From JAPOXR01 sp964291445 (GTDB lineage Bacteria > Pseudomonadota > Alphaproteobacteria > Rhodobacterales > Rhodobacteraceae), in the NCBI GenBank assembly GCA_964291445.2, contig OZ219862.1, forward strand, positions 1,488,001 to 1,552,000: DNA of 64,000 bases, written 5' to 3'. Within the stretch, counting starts at the first letter, position 1. Each line of letters begins with the position of its first letter. This document shows, in pieces, positions 8,532 through 17,384 of this stretch. The translations under genes were made by a program, and so were the position numbers. The notes beneath the pieces are model-generated. The model made no database searches. It worked only from the letters and a program-made list of their open reading frames with translations, and was not told the origin of the DNA.

Positions 8532-10124
8532 ATGACAGACATGACGACTGACGAGGCGAAGCCGCCGGCACCGGGACGCAGGCGAGGGGCCGGCAGGCAG
8601 GCGCGGATTGCCGAACGGACCAGCGCCCTGGCCGATGAACTGAAACCCGTTCGCCCGGGGCTGTCAGCTGGCAAGTTCAGAGTTCTGTCCGACCGCCAGA
8701 TCGGCCAGCTTGACGAGGCGGTGATGGAGGTGCTGGCAAATATCGGCCTCTCCAATCCGACACCGTCGGTGATCGAGTATTGCACCGGCGTCGGCGCCAT
8801 CCTGGGAGATGACGGCCGCCTGCGCTTTCCTGCCCATGTCGTCGAAGATGCAAAGCAGAAGGCGTGCCGCAAGGTGACCCTCTATGCCCGGAACCCGGAC
8901 CAGGATTTGGTGCTGGAGGGAACCAGGGTCCATTTCGGAACCGGCGGGGCGGCCGTGCATATCGTCGATGCCCGCACCGGAGAATATCGCGACTCGGTGC
9001 TCCGCGACATCTATGACATGGCGCGGGTTGTCGATTGCTGCGACCACATCCACTTCTACTACCGCACGGTGGTGGCGCGTGACCTGCCGAGCATGTTCGA
9101 GCTCGATGTCAACACCCACTACGCGATCATCCAGGGCACGACCAAGCATGTCGGCGGCTCGTTCTCGGTTCCGGAAAGCGTGCATGCCACGCTGGACATG
9201 CTGCACGAGATTGCCGGCGGCGAAGCCGCCTGGCGCGAACGCCCGTTCGTGTCGACCAATTCATGCTTCGTGGTGCCACCGCTCACCTTCGCCGAAGATG
9301 CGTGCAACTGCCTCGAGATCGCGGTCAAGGGCGGGATGATTGTCAATCTCCTGTCGGCTGGCCAGGCCGGCGCCACCGGACCAGCGGCGCTGGCCGGAAC
9401 CGTTGTCCAGGAAATGGCCGAATGCCTGGCGGCGCTGGTCTATGTCAACGCCATCAGGCCGGGCGCACCGGCAATCCTCGGCATGTGGCCATTCGTCTCC
9501 GACCTGCGAACCGGCGCCATGTCCGGTGGCAGTGGCGAGCAGGCGATCCTCATGAGTGCGTCGGCGCAGTTGGCCAATTCCTACGGGTTGCCGGTGAGCG
9601 TTGCCGGCGCCATGACCGACTCCAAGATGCCGGACATCCAGTCGGGTTTCGAAAAGGCCTGCAACCAGACGCTGATCGGCAATTCCGGTGCCAACATGAT
9701 CTATGAATCGGCCGGCATGCACGCGTCGCTACTCGGTGCCTGCTACGAATCGCTGGTCCTGGATAATGACTCGATCGGCTCCGCCATGCGTACCGTCCGC
9801 GGCATCGAGGTGGATGAGCAATCGCTGTCGGTCGATGTCATCGCCGATGTGACCATGAACGGCCCCAATCACTACCTGGGGGCGGACCAGACCCTGAAGC
9901 TGATGCAGACCGAATACATCTATCCGGAGGTCTGCGATCGCCTGAGCCCGAAGGAATGGAACGAGGTTGGCCGCGAGGTTGCCCTCGACCGGGCGGAGGC
10001 CAGGGTCAGGGACATCCTGGCCACCCATTTTCCCAACCCAATCCTGCCGGAAACCGATGCGGCGATCAGGCGCAAGCTGCCAATCCGGCTCGACCGCAAG
10101 GATATGCGACGCGGTCGGCAATAG
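8532..10124 (+). CDS. Trimethylamine methyltransferase (MttB) family protein, non-pyrrolysine
   Basis: A 530-residue MttB/COG5598 superfamily TIM-barrel methyltransferase, with GTGGAAVHIVDARTGE, GTTKHVGGSFSVPESV, LSAGQAGATGPAALAG and SGGSGEQAI as family landmarks. No in-frame amber codon is present, so it belongs to the non-pyrrolysine branch. Characterised members of that branch (MtgB, MtpB, MtcB) demethylate glycine betaine, proline betaine and carnitine and pass the methyl to a corrinoid protein. No corrinoid protein lies in this window. The unusually basic first 30 residues (GRRRGAGRQAR) precede the barrel. Substrate unknown; a quaternary amine is likely from family and neighbours. Confidence 0.88.
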   Translation: MTDMTTDEAKPPAPGRRRGAGRQARIAERTSALADELKPVRPGLSAGKFRVLSDRQIGQLDEAVMEVLANIGLSNPTPSVIEYCTGVGAILGDDGRLRFPAHVVEDAKQKACRKVTLYARNPDQDLVLEGTRVHFGTGGAAVHIVDARTGEYRDSVLRDIYDMARVVDCCDHIHFYYRTVVARDLPSMFELDVNTHYAIIQGTTKHVGGSFSVPESVHATLDMLHEIAGGEAAWRERPFVSTNSCFVVPPLTFAEDACNCLEIAVKGGMIVNLLSAGQAGATGPAALAGTVVQEMAECLAALVYVNAIRPGAPAILGMWPFVSDLRTGAMSGGSGEQAILMSASAQLANSYGLPVSVAGAMTDSKMPDIQSGFEKACNQTLIGNSGANMIYESAGMHASLLGACYESLVLDNDSIGSAMRTVRGIEVDEQSLSVDVIADVTMNGPNHYLGADQTLKLMQTEYIYPEVCDRLSPKEWNEVGREVALDRAEARVRDILATHFPNPILPETDAAIRRKLPIRLDRKDMRRGRQ

Positions 10125-10341
10125 CCCCCGGCCGAACAGGCCGCCGCCTCGCCCACGCGGCCAGCGTTGGGGCCTGCGGTTGGAACCGGTTGATTCCATG
10201 TCCGTTGCCGGCCATCGCCATGACGGCATGAACGGCGCTGACCGCGAATTCGGCTGGCGGCGAGGCCGGTCATCGGCGCGGCGTCGCCAGAATTCCAGTT
10301 GCGAGATTATCGATGCGCATGCTAGGACTCGGGCATCGGTC

Positions 10342-10355
10342 TGCAAGCGTATGCA
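10342..10355. promoter_or_regulatory. Candidate LacI-family operator
   Basis: TGCAAGCGTATGCA has a central CG and TGCA arms, close to the general LacI-family palindrome TGnnAnCGnTnnCA; the two half-sites agree at five of seven positions. It lies 26 bases before the ABC ATPase ATG, in a 256-bp gap in the cluster that also encodes a LacI regulator. It is a prediction from one site. Confidence 0.35.
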
Positions 10356-10380
10356 TGGCTGATCACAGGGGTGGGGACAG

Positions 10381-11433
10381 ATGGCCGAGATCCAGTTGCA
10401 GAGCGTTTCCAAGCGCTGGGGCAGTTTTACGGGTGTCGACAATTTCAACCTGACCATCTCCGATCAGGAGTTCCTGGTTCTGCTCGGCCCGTCCGGTTGC
10501 GGCAAGACCACGACCATGCGGATGATTGCCGGGCTCGAGGATGTGACCGAGGGTGAAATCAGGATCGACGGCAAGCTCGTCAACGACCTTGATCCCAAGG
10601 ACCGGGACGTGGCGATGGTGTTCCAGTCCTACGGGCTCTACCCGAACATGAATGTGTACGAGAACATCCGCTTCCCGCTCAGGGTCCGGAAGGTCGATCC
10701 GGCGACGCATGAAAAGCGGGTCATGCGGGCGGCGACTATGGTCGAACTGACCGATTTCATGCACCGGAAACCGGCCGAACTGTCGGGCGGACAACGCCAG
10801 AGAGTCGCATTGGCGAGGGCCATTGTACGGGAGCCGAACGTGTTCCTGATGGATGAACCGCTATCCAATCTCGATGCCAAGCTCCGGGTCTCGACCCGGG
10901 CACAAATCAAGAATCTGAGCCATGAACTCAAGGTCACGACCATCTACGTGACCCATGACCAGATCGAGGCCATGACCCTTGCCGATCGGGTCGTGGTCAT
11001 GAACCATGGGCTGATGCAGCAGGTCGGCACCCCGGCAGAGATCTATGACAATCCGAAAAACACCTTCGTTGCCGGTTTCATCGGCTCTCCGGCGATGAAC
11101 CTGATGCAGGGGACCATGTCGGATGGCGTCTTTGCCGCCAACCATGTCAGGATCGCCGGCCTGTCGGCACCGGATGGTCCGATTTGCGCCGGCTTCCGGG
11201 CCGAGGATGCCATGCTGGTCGACTCCGGGGGCGAGATCGAGGCGCCGATCTTCACCATCGAGCTCCTGGGCGATGCCACCATGCTGACCATGCGCGCCGG
11301 CGGCGCACTGGTGTCGGTCAAGGCTTCGAAGGATTACCGGGCAGAAATCGGCCAGGAGGTGAGCATTTCGGTTCCGGTCAGTGCCTGCCACCTTTTCGAC
11401 AACGACACCGGAATGGCGATCGGAATGGCGTGA
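10381..11433 (+). CDS. ABC transporter ATP-binding protein, MalK/UgpC type
   Basis: A 350-residue ATPase with Walker A GPSGCGKTT at about 36-44, signature LSGGQRQRVALARA, Walker B VFLMDEPLSNLDAKLR and switch histidine YVTHDQ. The C-terminal TOBE/regulatory extension (about 235-350) is that of carbohydrate or glycerol-phosphate importers. It would energise uptake of the compound catabolised by this cluster. No permease or binding protein accompanies it, so it either serves membrane parts encoded elsewhere or is what remains of a split operon. Confidence 0.92.
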   Translation: MAEIQLQSVSKRWGSFTGVDNFNLTISDQEFLVLLGPSGCGKTTTMRMIAGLEDVTEGEIRIDGKLVNDLDPKDRDVAMVFQSYGLYPNMNVYENIRFPLRVRKVDPATHEKRVMRAATMVELTDFMHRKPAELSGGQRQRVALARAIVREPNVFLMDEPLSNLDAKLRVSTRAQIKNLSHELKVTTIYVTHDQIEAMTLADRVVVMNHGLMQQVGTPAEIYDNPKNTFVAGFIGSPAMNLMQGTMSDGVFAANHVRIAGLSAPDGPICAGFRAEDAMLVDSGGEIEAPIFTIELLGDATMLTMRAGGALVSVKASKDYRAEIGQEVSISVPVSACHLFDNDTGMAIGMA

Positions 11434-11686
11434 CGGCTGATGTTGCAGGTGGACATTTCCGACATATCCGGACGGGACCGGCGGTGCAGGTCATTGCCGT
11501 CGGAACCGCTGGCACGGTGCTCATGCCGGCCGGAGGCCCTTCCCCGGTGAGGAGGGCTGATCCGGAAATACGGGCGCCGGCAATCGCTGGCGGGAAATTC
11601 AACCCTGGAGCGGCCACCTTCCGGCCGGCAGGATCGCCGGGAGGCGATGCGTTGCGGGTCCCTGACCGACCATCCGGGATGTCGGC

Positions 11687-12238
11687 ATGAGGGGAGCACG
11701 GCCGGACCAGGCCCCACTGACCAGGAATACCGACCTGTCGAAGACCGGTGCGACCAGGCAGGTCATCGAATCGATGGTGGACGGGTTGAATGACCACCGC
11801 ATCGATGATGTGGGCGAGTTTTTTGCCGAAACATTCCGCTGGATGGGCAATTGCGGCTGCGGCACCAAGAATGGTCTCCGGGAATTCCAGGAAAATTGGC
11901 AGCGGCCGTTCCAGGCCGCCTTCTCGAACAAGGTCGCCATCGACGAGGCAAGGCTGGTCATGGGTGAATGGGCGGCCTCCTTCGGACGCCAGGAAGCAGA
12001 CCATACCGGGACCTTCATGGGGGTGGAGCCGACCGGCAAGCGGGTCGAGATCCGCTACATGGATTTCTGGAAGGTGGTGGACGGGAAGATCGTTGACAAT
12101 TGGGTCATGGTCGATTTTGCGGACGTGCTCAGACAATTGGGCGTCGACGTGTTTTCCGGCGAGGGCTGGGAAGCCTTCGACCGAGGCGACAGGGAGCCGC
12201 CGGCTCCGCAGCCAGGGGTGCAACAGGATGACGATTGA
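11687..12238 (+). CDS. SnoaL-like (NTF2-fold) protein
   Basis: A 183-residue protein with one SnoaL/NTF2-like domain: helix VIESMVDGLNDHRIDDV, FFAETFRWMG, HTGTFMGVEPTGKRVEIRYMDFW and KIVDNWVMVDF are the usual polyketide-cyclase-like blocks. The fold is used for small-molecule isomerases, cyclases and dehydratases, so a catalytic role is likely, but the reaction cannot be read from sequence. Its last codons overlap the ATG of the HisD-like gene by 11 bases, implying translational coupling. About 250 bases without a gene precede it. Confidence 0.75.
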   Translation: MRGARPDQAPLTRNTDLSKTGATRQVIESMVDGLNDHRIDDVGEFFAETFRWMGNCGCGTKNGLREFQENWQRPFQAAFSNKVAIDEARLVMGEWAASFGRQEADHTGTFMGVEPTGKRVEIRYMDFWKVVDGKIVDNWVMVDFADVLRQLGVDVFSGEGWEAFDRGDREPPAPQPGVQQDDD

Positions 12239-13553
12239 ATATCTGAAAACCGGCAAACCGGAAGACGAACGGGCCAGTGATGACGCCGGGGTGAAGAACA
12301 CCGTCGCCGAGACATTGCTGCAGATCGAGCGGCGGGGCGATGACGCGGTGCGGGAGATGTCAGCCAGGTTCGACGGCTACGAGGCCGAATCGTTCAGGCT
12401 GTCGGATTCCGAGATCGAAAGACAGGTGTCGAAGCTGTCGGGGCAGGAGTTGCATGACATCCGGTTTGCCCAGGAACAGATCCGCAATTTTGCCCGCATC
12501 CAGCGTGACTCCATGCAGGATGTGGAGGTGGAGACCATGCCGGGGGTGATTCTCGGCCACCGCAACATCCCGGTCCAGTCGGCGGGCTGCTACGTGCCTG
12601 GCGGCAAGTTCCCGCTGGTGGCGGCTGCTCACATGTCGGTGGCCACTGCCGATGTTGCCGGGGTGCCCAGGATCGCCGTCGCCACCCCGCCGGTGAATGG
12701 CGAGCCGCATCCGGCGGTCATTGCCGCCATTCACTTCGGTGGCGCCCACGAAATCTACCTGCTCGGCGGCATCCAGGCCATCGGGGCGTTGGCGCTCGGA
12801 ACGCAGACCATCAACCCGGTCGACATGCTGATCGGCCCCGGCAATGCCTTTGTTGCGGAAGCCAAGCGCCAGCTTTTCGGGCGGGTCGGCATCGACCTCC
12901 TGGCCGGGCCGACCGAGACCATGATCATTGCCGATGACACCGTCGATGCCGAACTCTGTGCGACCGATCTTCTTGGCCAGGCAGAGCATGGCTACGACTC
13001 GCCGGCCATTCTTGTCACCAACAACCGCCGGCTGGCCGAGGAGACCATTGGCGAGGTCGGACGCCTGCTCGAAATTCTCCCGACGGCAAATACCGCCGCC
13101 CGGAGTTGGGAGGATTACGGCCAGGTTATCCTGTGCGGCAGCTACGAGGAGATGCTCGAGGTCGCCAATGACATTGCCTCCGAACACGTCCAGGTCATGA
13201 CCGACCGGGATGACTGGTTCCTCGACAACATGACTGCCTACGGCGCCCTGTTCCTGGGCCCGAGGACCAATGTCGCCAATGGCGACAAGATTATCGGCAC
13301 CAATCACACCCTGCCGACCCGGCGGGCCGGCCGCTATACCGGCGGCCTGTGGGTCGGCAAGTTCCTGAAAACCCACAGCTACCAGAAGATCGTGACCGAC
13401 GAGGCGGCCACTTTCATCGGCGAATACTGCTCCAGGCTGTGCGTGCTGGAGGGATTCGCCGGCCATGCCGAACAGGCCAATATCCGGTTGCGGCGATATG
13501 GCGGGCTGAATGTCCCCTATGGCGGTGCTCCCTCGCCACGAAGCAGTGCCTGA
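12228..13553 (+). CDS. Histidinol-dehydrogenase-family alcohol dehydrogenase (HpsN-like)
   Basis: A 441-residue zinc- and NAD-dependent HisD-fold enzyme. Zn ligands Q251 and H254 are in LLGQAEHG and the catalytic pair E319-H320 in ASEHVQVMT. GPGNAFVAEAKR and LAGPTE are family signatures. The N-terminal MTIEYLKTG and the shortened C-terminus resemble sulfopropanediol 3-dehydrogenase HpsN and other catabolic paralogs rather than biosynthetic HisD. It probably oxidises a primary alcohol to a carboxylate in two steps. An HpsN assignment would need sulfonate-specific residues to be checked; no other sulfonate gene is nearby. Confidence 0.85.
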   Translation: MTIEYLKTGKPEDERASDDAGVKNTVAETLLQIERRGDDAVREMSARFDGYEAESFRLSDSEIERQVSKLSGQELHDIRFAQEQIRNFARIQRDSMQDVEVETMPGVILGHRNIPVQSAGCYVPGGKFPLVAAAHMSVATADVAGVPRIAVATPPVNGEPHPAVIAAIHFGGAHEIYLLGGIQAIGALALGTQTINPVDMLIGPGNAFVAEAKRQLFGRVGIDLLAGPTETMIIADDTVDAELCATDLLGQAEHGYDSPAILVTNNRRLAEETIGEVGRLLEILPTANTAARSWEDYGQVILCGSYEEMLEVANDIASEHVQVMTDRDDWFLDNMTAYGALFLGPRTNVANGDKIIGTNHTLPTRRAGRYTGGLWVGKFLKTHSYQKIVTDEAATFIGEYCSRLCVLEGFAGHAEQANIRLRRYGGLNVPYGGAPSPRSSA

Positions 13554-13584
13554 TGACGGACAATCCGACCGTGGAGCATCCGGC

Positions 13585-14346
13585 ATGACCCGGCCACCGA
13601 CCACCCCGTCCTTCCGGCTCGATGGCAGGAAAGCCCTGGTCACCGGGGCCTCGCGCGGCATCGGATTTGCCTGTGCGGCGGCACTCGCCGAGGCCGGGGC
13701 ATCGGTCGTGGTCGCATCCCGGAGCCCGGAAGGAATCGGCAGCGCCGCCCGGTCCCTGCAGGATGCAGGCTTCCGGGCCAGGCCGGCGGTACTCGACGTC
13801 ACCGACCGGGCGCAAATCCGGCACATCGTCGACGAGGAAGGTCCCTTCGACGTGCTCGTGAACTCGGCTGGAATGGCGCGTCATTCCATGGCTCTTGATG
13901 CGTCGGAGGAGGATTACGACCAGGTCATGGCCGTCAATGCCCGATCAGCGTTTTTCCTTGCCTGCGAAGTTGCCGGGGCCATGCCGGAGACCGGCGGCTC
14001 GATCATTCAGATCTCCAGCCAGATGGGGGTGGTCGCCAGCATGGAGCGGGCAGTTTATTGCGCCTCGAAACACGCCCTCGAAGGCATGACCAAAGCGATG
14101 GCGATCGAATGGGGTCAACGCGGCATCAGGGTCAATACCGTGTGCCCGACCTTCATCCGCACCGAGTTGACGGAAGCGACACTGGCCGACCCGGAAAAGC
14201 GGCGGTGGATCCGCTCGAAGATCAAGCTGGGCCGGCTCGGGAAGGTCGAGGATGTGATGGGTGCGGTTGTCTTCCTGGCATCGGATGCGGCATCCCTGAT
14301 CACCGGCACCCGCCTCCTGATCGATGGCGGTTGGACTGCTGGATGA
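13585..14346 (+). CDS. Short-chain dehydrogenase/reductase (SDR)
   Basis: A 253-residue classical SDR. The cofactor motif TGASRGIG is at 20-27, NSAG at about 93-96, and the catalytic Y158-x3-K162 in YCASK with the serine in ISSQMG. The C-terminal ITGTRLLIDGGWTAG is typical. The ATG at 13585 follows the HisD-like stop by 31 bases. It would interconvert an alcohol and a ketone in the pathway encoded by the cluster; the substrate is unknown. Confidence 0.9.
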   Translation: MTRPPTTPSFRLDGRKALVTGASRGIGFACAAALAEAGASVVVASRSPEGIGSAARSLQDAGFRARPAVLDVTDRAQIRHIVDEEGPFDVLVNSAGMARHSMALDASEEDYDQVMAVNARSAFFLACEVAGAMPETGGSIIQISSQMGVVASMERAVYCASKHALEGMTKAMAIEWGQRGIRVNTVCPTFIRTELTEATLADPEKRRWIRSKIKLGRLGKVEDVMGAVVFLASDAASLITGTRLLIDGGWTAG

Positions 14347-14368
14347 TGGACCGGATGAAGGCAGGGCA

Positions 14369-15400
14369 ATGAGGAAGATCACGTCGGCAGAAGTTGCCAG
14401 GGTGGCCGGGGTCAGCCAGTCGGCGGTCAGCCGGGCCTACACCCCTGGCGCCTCGGTATCGCCAGATACGGCGGAAAAGGTGCGCGAGGCGGCGCGCCAG
14501 CTCGGCTACCGGCCAAACGCCCTGGCCAGGTCGCTGATCACCGGACGCTCGAGGATCATCGCCCTCGTGGTCGCCTATTTCGAGAACCAGTTCTACCCGG
14601 CGGCGGTCGAACTCATATCTCATGAGCTCAAGAAGAATGGCTATCACCTCCTGGTATTCATGGCATCGAACGACGATGCGGAAACCGAGCGGATCGTCGC
14701 CGACCTTCTCGACTACCAGGTGGACGGGCTGATCGCCGCATCGGTGGCCATGACCGTTCAACTGGCCAGCCGGTGCCGGGCGGAAGGCATTCCCGTCATC
14801 CTGTTCAACCGCCACCAGGGCGATGACGGCCTGAACTCGGTGACATCCGACAATGTCGAGGGCGCTCGCCGGATTGCCCGGTTCCTGGTAGAGGGAGGGC
14901 ATCGGCGCATCGCGCAGATTTCGGGCTGGCAGGGCTCGTCCACCGGAAGCGAGCGCGATCGGGGCTTCAGGCTCGGCCTGGCCGAATGCGGGGTCGAACC
15001 GGTCTGCTGCGTCGACGGGATGTATCGCCGGGAGGTGGCAAGCGAGGTCGCCAGGGACATGTTTTCCGGCATCGGTGAGCCGGTGCCGGATGCCGTCTTC
15101 GTCGGCAACGACCACATGGCATTCGCGGTCATGGATGTCATCAGGCATGAACTCGGGCTCCGGATTCCCGAAGATGTCTCCGTCGTTGGCTATGATGATG
15201 TTCCGATCGCGGCCTGGCCATCATTCAACCTGACAACGATGCGGCAACCGCTTGGCCGGCTGGTCGAGATGACGGTATCCAGCATGCTTGAGACCATTGC
15301 CGAGCCAGACAAGCCGCCAGTCCAGATCCGGATTCCGTGCGATTTCAAGATGCGCGGGACGGCACGACTTCCCGGAGCGGGTTGGAGCGAAGACCGATGA
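14369..15400 (+). CDS. LacI-family transcriptional regulator
   Basis: A 343-residue repressor with an N-terminal LacI helix-turn-helix (ITSAEVARVAGVSQSAVSRA, about residues 4-23, and the hinge helix YRPNALARSL) and a periplasmic-binding-protein-like effector domain (VFVGNDHMAFAVMD; GYDDVPIAAWPSFNLTTMRQP). It lies inside the catabolic cluster and probably controls it in response to the substrate or an intermediate. The chosen ATG starts MRKITSAEV; a further 15 upstream residues in frame are unlike the family. Its stop overlaps the next start as ATGA. Confidence 0.93.
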   Translation: MRKITSAEVARVAGVSQSAVSRAYTPGASVSPDTAEKVREAARQLGYRPNALARSLITGRSRIIALVVAYFENQFYPAAVELISHELKKNGYHLLVFMASNDDAETERIVADLLDYQVDGLIAASVAMTVQLASRCRAEGIPVILFNRHQGDDGLNSVTSDNVEGARRIARFLVEGGHRRIAQISGWQGSSTGSERDRGFRLGLAECGVEPVCCVDGMYRREVASEVARDMFSGIGEPVPDAVFVGNDHMAFAVMDVIRHELGLRIPEDVSVVGYDDVPIAAWPSFNLTTMRQPLGRLVEMTVSSMLETIAEPDKPPVQIRIPCDFKMRGTARLPGAGWSEDR

Positions 15401-16398
15401 ACACTCCCAGATATACCGATTTCGTCAACTACATTCTCGGGATCACCGGGGAAATCTGGGAAGGCCGGCGTGTCGACCTGCTGCACGAGGTCTATTCCGA
15501 GGATATCCTGGTGCGCTCGCCCGAAGGCGTTACGGTCGGCAACCGGAACGTGATCGCGGCGACCATGGCAACCATCGCCGAGTTTCCCGACCGGCAGTTG
15601 CTTGGCGAGGATGTAATCTGGGAGCATGCCGGGTCCGACAGCTGGTACTCGTCGCATCGAATCATGTCGACTGCCACCTATTCCGGCAACGGAAAATACG
15701 GCCCGGCATCATCGAGGAGGCTCCACTACCGGGTCATTGCCGATTGCCATGCCGCCGAGGATTCCCGGCATGGCTGGCAGATCAATGATGAATGGCTGGT
15801 CCGCGACCAGGGGGCGATTGCCCGGCAACTCGGCTTCGAGCCGAGACAGTTTGTCGAGGCTTCGCTGGACGGCAGCCTGCCGCCGACAAGCTACTACCTA
15901 CCCGATGCCGATTCCCTGGAATCGCCCTATGGCGGCACCGGCAACGATGCCGAGTCCGGAAAGCGGCTCGAGCAAATTCTGCAGCGGCTCATGCGGGCGG
16001 AATTCTCGGTCATCTCGCGGGAGTACGACCGGGCCGTCCATCTCGGCCATCCGGGCGGAGACCGGTATGGACGGCCGGAAGCCGAGGCCTTCTGGCTGGG
16101 ACTCCGATCGGCGTTTCCTGACGCCGAATTCCAGGTTTGGCACCGGATCGGCCGTTCCGATCCGGGCCTGCCGGATCGCGCCGCCATCAGGTGGACCCTC
16201 GAGGGCAAACATTCGGGACACGGCCTGTTCGGGCGCCCAACCGGCAAGCATGCCTTCATTCTCGGCATTACCCATGCCGAATTCGGTCGCCGCGGGTTGC
16301 GGGCCGAATACACGTTGATCGACGAGATTTCGGTTTGGAGACAACTTCTCGATGACCGGGATCCCTGTCCACACCGGGAGAGCAACCATGACTCATGA
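15397..16398 (+). CDS. Tandem SnoaL-like (NTF2-fold) protein
   Basis: A 333-residue protein containing two SnoaL/NTF2-like units. The first covers about 10-140 (ILGITGEIWEGRRVDLLHEVY, DEWLVRDQGAIARQLG) and the second about 180-320 (AEFSVISREYDRAVHLGHP, GHGLFGRPTGKHAFILGITHAEF, LIDEISVWRQLL). It starts inside the LacI stop (ATGA) and ends 11 bases past the cupin ATG, so three genes are coupled. Together with the single-domain SnoaL protein upstream the cluster carries three copies of this fold, suggesting an unusual cyclisation, isomerisation or dehydration step. Confidence 0.75.
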   Translation: MNTPRYTDFVNYILGITGEIWEGRRVDLLHEVYSEDILVRSPEGVTVGNRNVIAATMATIAEFPDRQLLGEDVIWEHAGSDSWYSSHRIMSTATYSGNGKYGPASSRRLHYRVIADCHAAEDSRHGWQINDEWLVRDQGAIARQLGFEPRQFVEASLDGSLPPTSYYLPDADSLESPYGGTGNDAESGKRLEQILQRLMRAEFSVISREYDRAVHLGHPGGDRYGRPEAEAFWLGLRSAFPDAEFQVWHRIGRSDPGLPDRAAIRWTLEGKHSGHGLFGRPTGKHAFILGITHAEFGRRGLRAEYTLIDEISVWRQLLDDRDPCPHRESNHDS

Positions 16399-17353
16399 CG
16401 ACATGCGCAAGCGAATCGTGCGCTGCGGCGAACTGGTCCCGTGCAAGACCGCCTTTATCGACACCCACACCCCCGGTTCGGACCGCAAGGAGAATTTCAC
16501 CATCATCGGTGGTGGCGTGTCGGAAAATCCGGATCAGCATGTCCATATCAGGGAAACCCCGGGCTTCAATATCGGCGGCGCCGGACAACCGCCCAATTGC
16601 CGGAACTCGCTTCACTCCCACCACACTGCAGAGGTCTTCTACGTGCTCAAGGGACGGTGGCGATTCTTCTGGGGCCGATGGGGAGATGCCGGCGAGGTTG
16701 TGCTCGAGAGGGGCGACATCTTCAACATTCCGACCGGGATCTTCCGCGGATTCGAGAATATTGGCCAGGAACATGGCATGCTCATGGCCATACTTGGTGG
16801 CGACGATGCCGGCGGCGGCGTGGTCTGGGCACCCCAGGTCGTCGAGGAGGCCCGCGGGCACGGCATGCTCCTGGCCGAAACCGGTCGCATCTATGACACC
16901 GGAGCGGGCCAATCGCTCCCGGAGTCGGTCTCGCCCATGCCGATGCTCACCGAGGACGAACTGGCCGGGTATCCGGAGCCGTCGGCGCAGGAGGTGGTCC
17001 CGGCCTACGTGGCACGGCACTGGGACATGGTGGCCCTGGCCGGCGACGGACCCGCCAGGGTGATCGGCGAGCACGGGATGATCATTGACAGGCCGGGGTT
17101 CGAAGTCGAATATCTGACGGGCAATTCGATCCCGGGCACGCCGTACCGGACCGGCCGGCACGAGATACTGATGGTCCTCGAGGGTCACTGGAAGCTGGCA
17201 TGGGAAGGCGGCTCCGACATTCTTGCCCCCGGCGATACCTGCGCCGTTCCGCCGGGCATCGACCGGTCGCTGTCACCATCGGTCTCGGGTGAGTGCGGCA
17301 TGTTCCTGGTCCGGAACACCGACGATCCGGCCGGAGCAACATGGCAGCCGTGA
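16388..17353 (+). CDS. Two-domain cupin protein
   Basis: A 321-residue bicupin. The first cupin (about 75-150) has NSLHSHHTAEVFYVLKG, giving the metal-binding H-x-H-x3-E of motif 1, and GDIFNIPTGIFRGF in motif 2 where the usual histidine is missing. The second cupin (about 235-310) has TGRHEILMVLEGHW and GDTCAVPPGIDRSL, with fewer ligands. Architecture resembles gentisate-dioxygenase-like and sugar-isomerase-like bicupins. The ATG at 16388 overlaps the preceding gene; an alternative ATG is at 16352. The reaction is unknown. Confidence 0.8.
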   Translation: MTHDDMRKRIVRCGELVPCKTAFIDTHTPGSDRKENFTIIGGGVSENPDQHVHIRETPGFNIGGAGQPPNCRNSLHSHHTAEVFYVLKGRWRFFWGRWGDAGEVVLERGDIFNIPTGIFRGFENIGQEHGMLMAILGGDDAGGGVVWAPQVVEEARGHGMLLAETGRIYDTGAGQSLPESVSPMPMLTEDELAGYPEPSAQEVVPAYVARHWDMVALAGDGPARVIGEHGMIIDRPGFEVEYLTGNSIPGTPYRTGRHEILMVLEGHWKLAWEGGSDILAPGDTCAVPPGIDRSLSPSVSGECGMFLVRNTDDPAGATWQP

Positions 17354-17384
17354 TGCCCCCGCAACGCCAGGGAGGATGAATTCC

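Noticed and set aside
12228..13553. Biosynthetic histidinol dehydrogenase (hisD)
   Set aside because: It is embedded in a catabolic cluster with no other his gene and resembles HpsN-type paralogs.
12360..13826. 488-codon minus-strand open frame
   Set aside because: It is exactly antisense to the well-recognised HisD-like and SDR genes; high GC opens such frames.
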